DNA of 64,000 nucleotides from Zygnema cylindricum. Taxonomy: Eukaryota; Streptophyta; Zygnematophyceae; Zygnematales; Zygnemataceae. This document shows positions 57,764-64,000 of the stretch, piece after piece. The stretch lies in NCBI GenBank assembly GCA_037447655.1, contig JBBHKE010003048.1, forward strand, positions 212,036-276,035, given 5' to 3'. The notes beneath the pieces were generated by a model. It was not told the DNA's origin. It saw only the letters and a list, made by a program, of their open reading frames with translations, and did no database searches. How positions within the stretch are numbered: the first letter of the stretch is position 1; each line of letters opens with the position of its first letter. The translations under genes and the position numbers were made by a program.

Positions 57764-60700
57764 ATGGTTCTTCTCTTTGCAAACCCTAACTTGAATATGG
57801 ACTGCCGATTTCGACGGCATCTGATGAACATGTTTCCTCTTTTATTGTATGCCTTAATTTCATTCGCTTTCCTACTTATCCTTCTCCAAAGCCCATGGAT
57901 CCATAAAAAACAAGAACAAAAAGAGGTAAAAGAAGAAAAGGAGAAAGGAAACGAGAATATTTTATTCGAATCGTCTCCACCGAGTATTGACGTAAAAGCT
58001 GCTCCCTATTTCTGGACCAAAAAAATGGACATTAAAGAACCTTTGAATAAAACAACCTCTAGAAAAGATTTCCAGGGGATTAAAAGAAAGGATAGCCTAA
58101 ATCTTTCTGCACAAAAACTGAATAGTTTTTCAAAGGGAAGATTGGACGATCTCGAATGCTTTCCCCTTTCAGCAGATAAAATAGACTATAGTAACTGTCG
58201 TCCAACCAGATTTGGTCAAAATAGAGAAGTATCGGCTACTGAAAATGGAATTCTGTTATCAAAACAAACCGGAAAAGACAAAAAAGACCGTAACAATGAA
58301 AGGACGGAGGTCCGTCATCTGCAATTTGGAGTGGCCTCTTCCTCCAAAACATGGCTTCGTAGAGCTGCTTTTGTCAGGTATTTTTTTCGGTTTTTTTAAT
58401 TAACTTCTGGATTCCTTTCAAATTCAGACTCCTTTACTGTTTGTTGATAAAATACTCTGTTTTATTATATTTTAAACGCTAAATCCTGTAAATATATTTT
58501 ACAGTATAAAGTACCTAAAGACATGAACTAGATTAAAGTATATACTTTTTAATATATTGTCTAATCTATTTCCGAACATGCGTAAAACAATTTTTTGTTC
58601 CTGGCTTCCAAGAGGTTTATTTTGCTTTTAAATTTTGTAATCAGACAATATTTAGACCGCCCATGGCTATTAGAGTCAGTGAACTATTATCGTCGACACT
58701 TCACTATAATTAATTGCACTAACTTCTTGCCACGTGGCTCGTCATAGGCCACTTAACTAATATAGTGTTATTAACACCAATTTACGATTTTTGCGTTAAA
58801 AAAGCACTCACTCGGATTGGAGGGATTGACTCTGATTGTGGTGCGCAGTGGTCTATGTATCTGCAGGGCCCTAAAAACCCAAAAGCCAAAAAAACCCTAA
58901 AACGCCCTTAACAACCCGAAAAGCCCTAAAAAACCCTTAAGCCTAACAGCGATGGGCAGTGTACTGTATGTGCAGAGCCCTGTGACCCAAAAAACTCAAA
59001 AAACCCAAAAAAATATTTACCCTCAAGCCTAACAGCGATGGGCAGGACTGTATTTGCAGAGCTTGGTGGAACGTCTCGGAAGTCCGTGGACATGTTTGGA
59101 TGGACACTCTTCCTGAAAAAATCCAAGAAAGGGATCCTAAGTTTCAAGTCTCAAGTTATAAGAGTCGTTTTCCTCACGCTCGATTGGCACACATGGTCGT
59201 CGAAGCTTTTCGTCTGAACTTACCAAATGTGCGTTGGTATGTGTTTGGCTTTTTTGCGCTCCGATAATTTTGAATTTTGATTTTTTTTTTGTCTTTGTTT
59301 TTTTTGTCTACTGTACGTAAACTTTTTATAATAGAGCTTTGAGAACTTTACGGAGCTGTAGGTGAAGTAACTGCAGGAAGGTTTGTGCATTAGCAAAGTT
59401 TCGCCCTAACATAGATTTCCGGTCAGCTTCTATATATGTATGTTTTCATAAATTGGTACTTTAAAGAAAATTGTGGTATCTATCATCACGTGGAACAGTT
59501 TGTGTACTTCTGTGCATTTATATAAATTGAAAGCATTCCTTCAATTTAGAATGCATTCCAAAATTTTCGCCACTATTGTTTTTGCCACATATATTCCAAA
59601 TCTTACCGGTTGACTACTTCAAATTATGTCTGAGAAAATTTTGTAAACTTACTTAAAACCATCAAGTCATCACATTTAGAGTGTCTGATGACTTTTATTC
59701 TAGACCATTCAAGCATAAATTTCGCAAATTGTTGTCTTTCTTCAAGTGTCGTCTTTCTTTATACTAAGTTATAACCTTAAATAAAATTTACAGGTTTGTA
59801 TTTGGAGACGACGATACATTTTTCAGTCCGCACGGAATTGCAGCTTTATTAAATAAGTACGACCATACCGAAATGATGAATATTGGGAGCCAATCAGAAA
59901 CGCACTGGCAAAACAGTATCGTATCGCATGAAATTGCATTTGGTGGCGGCGGCTACGCCATCAGTTTCCCGTTAGCCGCTGCTCTCAACGGAACGCTGGA
60001 CGAGTGCATGGAACGATATGACGACATTTGGGTCAGCGATTACCTTGTGGGAGCTTGCATACGAGAACTCGGGGTCAGTATAATTTCTATTGTAAACACA
60101 TAACAAAATATGGACGTCTTAAATTATAAATCCGCATCAATTTTGATGTAAACAACACGTTTTATGTCTGAAAATGTGAATTTGGCATTGATTTTAATGT
60201 AAACTACAAGTTTTATGCCTGAAAATGTGAATTTGGCATTGATTTTAATGTAAACTACAAGTTTTATGTCTGAAAATGCAAATTCGGCATTGAATTTAAT
60301 GTAAACTACTTCTGCGATTTCAAAAAATGCGAATTTGACATTAGTTTTAATGTATACTAGAACTTCTATGTCTGAAAATGCAAATTCGTCGAACCCAATT
60401 AGAAGTTCTATGTACAAGAATTTAAACGCGGCTTTTAATCTTAATACCAGCACATAATTTTTATGTTTAAATGTGTAAACACTGCAGTAGAAAGCTAAAT
60501 TGTGAAAGTAGTAGTGATAGTTTTACAATTACAAAAACTACCACTACTTATGAGAGTAGATTTATGAGAAAAATATTTTCTGGATATTTTGAGAGGCAAC
60601 GGTGTTCCAGGTAATGTCATGTCCTTCACACTGTCAAACACTTTAAAAAACGAACTTATATAATCTTAATCTTACCTGAAAACTTGCCTGATAATAGTCG

Positions 60701-63047
60701 TCTCAAGTAATACTCATAAAATAATGTCACCGACTTCCCGGGGAAAAAAAAACTTCCGAGAGTGGGATAAATTGTCTCTTTTTCTTTCTCGCAGGTTCAT
60801 GTAACACGAGAAAGAGGTTTTCATCAATGTGATTTACATGGATCTGTTTCTGGTCTTATGGAGTCTCACTTTTTGGAAGTATTCGCTTCTCTCCATCATG
60901 TGGAAATGTTGCTTCCTCTCGTTCCTCCGGTAGTCGACCGGATCGCCGCAATTCGACACCTGTCCAAATCGATTCGTCCCGATCCTGTTGGTTTTTCACA
61001 ACAGACGATTTGCTATGACCCGTAAGTTCTCTCTCTCCCTCTCTCCCTCTATCTCCTCCTCTCTCTCTCTCCCTCTCCCTCTCCCCATCTCTCTCTCTCT
61101 CTCTCGCTCCCTCGCTCCCTCCCTCCCTCCCTCCCTCCTCTCTCTCTCATTTTCCTTTTTTTGAGTTTTTGTCATGTTTTATACAGTTTTTATGAAGGAT
61201 TTCATGGGCATTTAGTAAAATCATAAAGCGATTTATTAGCATCATACTTATTCAAGGGACACGAATATTTTACCTCTACATATGAGTTAATGACGACCTC
61301 CGTGATTTCAAATAAATTTTTAAGTCTATAAGTTTCCATGTAAATACAAGAGTTAATGTGGACCATACTATCTTTCATCCATGTTTTAGTCGTAAAACGG
61401 CGAACAGTTTTTTGGTTTTTTCAATATGGGAGATGACAGTTCGTGAAGTTAATTTATCATTATTGAGGATATAGATATTGTTGCCTCTCTCTATTTCAGT
61501 TTATTAACCAGTCGTTAATAACTGAAGTATATTCCTTCTCTTCAAGTTTCTCTGGGAACAATGGTCTTCAAGTTTTAAGAACCTGATGTGGAAATTTTAT
61601 TTTGGATGTGAACAGGATAGGAAGTAATTGGACAGTTTCAATTGCATGGGGATATTCTGCAAAATTCTATCCTAAGGTTGGTTGATAACCACAAAATCTG
61701 ACAACTTCATTCACTTTTTAGTATTGTAAATGCTTGTTTTAGTGCACGAAAATGTACAGTAAACACGTCTTATATGCACATTAAACCCATAAAGTACGAG
61801 TTTAGTATGGATTGACCACATATACTCGTTTCATGTTTTTCACTTAAAAGACTATGATTTAAATGCACTTTTAGAGATGTCAGTTTAGACAGTTTCTTGA
61901 GCCACATGCGGTTTGTTTTGTGCCGTTGGATACCATCATGGAAGAAATTTTGGTAGTGTTTTTATCTTCTTAAATATTATAGATAGAGATTTTTTTCAAG
62001 CAGATAAGGCGCTTTACAGATCTTGAGACTTCCCATTCTCCTTCCCATCATACGACATTATTACACAGACATAACACACACACACACGAGAGAGAGGAGA
62101 GAGAGCAAGAGCAGGAGGAGTGGAGGCAGGCAAGCAGGAGGCAGGCAAGCAGGCAAGGGTGGATATATATATATATATAAATATACTGCATATATATATG
62201 TATATATATACATACATATATATATATACATATATATAATACGCATTCGAGATCAAAGGAATTGTTAATTACCTTCTGGCAAATGAAGTGTGAATAAATG
62301 AATAATGTTTTGTTGCTTTAGCAACATATGAGTATTTTTGTCAAAAGTGGAATTGTAAACCACATTTGGAACAGTCTAATGTGATAAAAATAACAATTTA
62401 TACTTTTTCCACCTCCCCCTTCACCTTTTCCTTTTGCCTTTGTGTAAGTAGTAGTGTTGATTTCAAGCTTATGAGCCCTCAAAATCTCGTCGTTTAGATA
62501 TGCATCCATATTTTCATTAATTTCTTCAAAGTAAATAAACCTCCTGTCACTTACTCCTTCCTAACTCACAAACCATATGCTTCAACATTTACTAAATTCA
62601 CAACATTTTTCCGACCAAAAACTTCCTCTCACCACCTCCGCAAAGCATATATTCCTTCGTTACTAATTTGACACCATCTTTTTTTTCTGTCGACATTTTT
62701 CTTCTCAGCCTATTCCCCAATCCGAAGAACTTTGCGGTATTCCTTTTATAATGTATATTTCTAAAGTTGAGAGCCTTCAAGATGGCTCGGTTCGAAGTAT
62801 TTTTAAGCGTTTTAACGTAAATAATGATGATGATATTGACAGAAAACCATGTGAAATCGATGTAACTCGTATGACTTTTTTGAAAGTGGTTCGAAAAAGT
62901 CCAATGGAAGTTCCCATATCGAAAAACGGTTTATCTAGTGGTCCCAATTTGAGGCGACAATGTTGCGATAAAATATCTTTTGAAGAAATCGACGAAAAGA
63001 TTGTCGGGTCGATAGTTATCGGAGATTGTGAAAGTAGAGAGACTTAA
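57764..63047 (+). CDS. DUF604 family (GT31, fringe-like) glycosyltransferase, seven exons
   Basis: Exons 57764-58377, 59060-59236, 59794-60073, 60795-61021, 61616-61676, 61884-61952 (least certain) and 62709-63047 join with GT-AG sites and closing phases to 588 residues. The N-terminus is a type II membrane anchor (hydrophobic 24-41 after basic residues), then a ~140-residue Lys/Ser-rich stem, so a Golgi location is expected. The catalytic region begins LQFGVASSSKTW, then WWNVSEVRGHVWMD and the metal/nucleotide-sugar motif DDD at 269-271 (WFVFGDDDTFF). IAFGGGGYAIS, ERGFHQCDLHG and WTVSIAWGYSAKFYP follow, all typical of the plant DUF604 family. The donor sugar is probably a UDP-sugar; acceptor unknown. 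The C-terminal ~80 residues after IPFIMYISK show no further domain. Start: first in-frame ATG; a second at residue 12 is possible. Confidence 0.88.
58653..58963. mobile_element. MITE family H copy in DUF604 gene intron 1
   Basis: Left end TAGACCGCCCATGGCTATTA, right end CTAACAGCGATGGGCAGTGTA. Related to 17031-17223 in mevalonate kinase intron 2. Its right part contains degenerate CCCTAAAA units (58868-58945) resembling the plant telomere repeat CCCTAAA. Confidence 0.6.
58840..59066 (+). repeat. Triplicated splice-acceptor-like unit before exon 2
   Basis: Three related segments: CTATGTATCTGCAGGGCCC (58854-58872), CTGTATGTGCAGAGCCC and CTGTATTTGCAGAGCTTGG. The last contains the real exon 2 acceptor (AG at 59058-59059). 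The second and third also share GCCTAACAGCGATGGGCAG upstream (58941 and 59027). Confidence 0.7.
60134..60388. repeat. 51-bp minisatellite in intron 3
   Basis: Five copies of a 51-bp unit starting GCATTGATTTTAATGTAAAC and ending GAAAATGTGAATTTG, the last two more diverged. It lies 60 bp after the exon 3 donor. Since 51 is 17 codons, the minus strand keeps a 109-codon open frame with a 17-residue repeat, which I regard as incidental. Confidence 0.88.
61024..61150. repeat. CT-rich tract in intron 4 of the DUF604 gene
   Basis: Starts directly at the exon 4 donor (CCC|GTAAGTTCTCTCTC) and runs about 125 bp as CTCT/CCCT units on the sense strand. Confidence 0.9.
62083..62241. repeat. GA- and TA-rich microsatellites in the last intron
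   Basis: CA run, GAGAGAGAG, GCAGGCAAGCAGG units, then broken (TA)n at 62162-62240. Purine-rich on the sense strand, unlike other intron tracts here. Confidence 0.85.
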
Positions 63048-64000
63048 AAGTAAAAAGTTAAAATTAAAAAGTTAAAAGTAAAAAGTAGAAAGTAAAATGT
63101 GTTGAGAGCTGAAGTAGGGAAAATAGAAAGTATTTTGTCTAGTAGTAGCTAGGTTTTACTACTTTTTTTTGTTTTTTTCCAAGGGTGAATCCGAAAGATT
63201 CTTCATTTGTTTTTTTTTTTTTGGAGGATCCAAAAGAGGGTTACTGTTAGTGTTTTAGCAATTGACAAAATATTATTGACACAATTACTAATTGTGGTTT
63301 AGAAGGTGACATTGTGGATTTTGTAAATAATGAATAAATAACTGAATGATTATTGTTAAGGGAATTACCCAATGTCACGTGAACTGAAATCATTGATTCT
63401 CTTTTACGTTTGTTTATTGAAAAAAAAAGGGTGCTGTTCGACAATATTATAAACTAAAAACAACAAAACATCATTTTTCTATCGTGTTCATGAAAACAAT
63501 CAAATTTACGAAGTTTCCAGTTTTTTGGTACCAATCGTATGATAAGTGTTACAAAAACATCATAAAAATGACTATCTTAGACTATGGCAAGAAATACGAC
63601 AGAGTCCAATTTAGAGTCCTTTTTATAATCTCTAACTTTTAACTCTATCTAACCTTTTTTTTTTTTGAGAAATCAGTACTTGTATATTTCAAAGAAACAA
63701 TTTCAGTCATTTCAGTGCACATTATTATCGTATACATATTAACACTTCAAATCAAACATTCTTTCTTTTTTCTTTTTATTCTTCTCCGTAACTATACAAG
63801 AAATTGCAGAAAGTTATCGAAATCTATACATTCACATAGAAAATTTCCGGGACTCTAAACCGAGAAAAGACAACTATATAAAAAAAGAAGAGAAGGTACA
63901 CCAATAGTGCACTAACTAGCCTTTCCGTATTCTATCAGTTGAATAGATTTTGATTTTAAATTTTCCGGGACACTAAAACCGAAAGAAAAACCATAGTCAC
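63048..64000. other. 3' flank of the DUF604 gene
   Basis: Begins with AAAAGT/TTAAAAGT repeats (63047-63100). Contains two copies of TTTCCGGGAC(T/A)CTAAA at 63845 and 63962. No gene recognised. Confidence 0.4.

Noticed and set aside
58868-58945. Interstitial telomere array
   Set aside because: CCCTAAA-like units are irregular and short, and sit inside a MITE-like repeat in an intron; more likely simple-sequence drift.
60124-60453. 109-codon minus-strand frame with a 17-residue repeat
   Set aside because: Explained by the 51-bp minisatellite in an intron; no start context or homologue. Kept only as a repeat observation.

Overview
This is a eukaryotic nuclear window, most likely from a streptophyte: a land plant or a charophyte-grade alga. 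Four protein-coding genes can be assembled from spliced exons: a plant-type GMP synthase, a small plastid-type membrane protein, a mevalonate kinase and a plant-specific DUF604 (GT31, fringe-like) glycosyltransferase. A mevalonate-pathway kinase argues against a chlorophyte. The RT-bearing elements are Ty1/copia type. I cannot name the species. A run of 10 Ns shows that this is an assembled scaffold.

Layout. 907-3984 (-): first three exons of GMP synthase, with the 3' exons beyond the left edge. 4180-6000: small inverted-repeat transposons. 6574-7956 (+): three-exon gene for a 158-residue protein with a C-terminal membrane span. 9372-15772: a stack of nested non-autonomous DNA transposons. 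15969-21342 (+): five-exon mevalonate kinase. 22569-34200: mostly intergenic DNA with more DNA transposons, including a ~1 kb near-perfect palindrome. 34232-53710: Ty1/copia territory, with one decayed full-length element, a truncated element, a plus-strand RNase H fragment, a clean gag-only element with LTRs and target-site duplication, and rearranged LTR pieces around the N gap. 53711-56862: more DNA transposons. 57764-63047 (+): seven-exon DUF604 glycosyltransferase.

The host genes do not form a cluster or pathway. They are ordinary housekeeping genes (purine synthesis, isoprenoid synthesis, Golgi glycosylation, plastid membrane) separated by repeats. The interest lies in the transposons. 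At least three mechanistic groups can be told apart by target-site duplications read directly from the sequence: hAT-like (8 bp), PIF/Harbinger-like (3 bp, T-N-A) and TA-flanked MITEs. Two copia elements carry a primer-binding site complementary to the anticodon arm of initiator tRNA-Met (half-tRNA priming) that also contains the gag start codon. Several LTRs hold a tRNA-like module on the strand opposite to the element's coding strand. The gag-only element encodes one long frame whose end looks like a decayed RNase H.

Exon boundaries were set by hand from GT-AG (one GC-AG) sites, reading phase and remembered family conservation. No alignment or transcript evidence was available.
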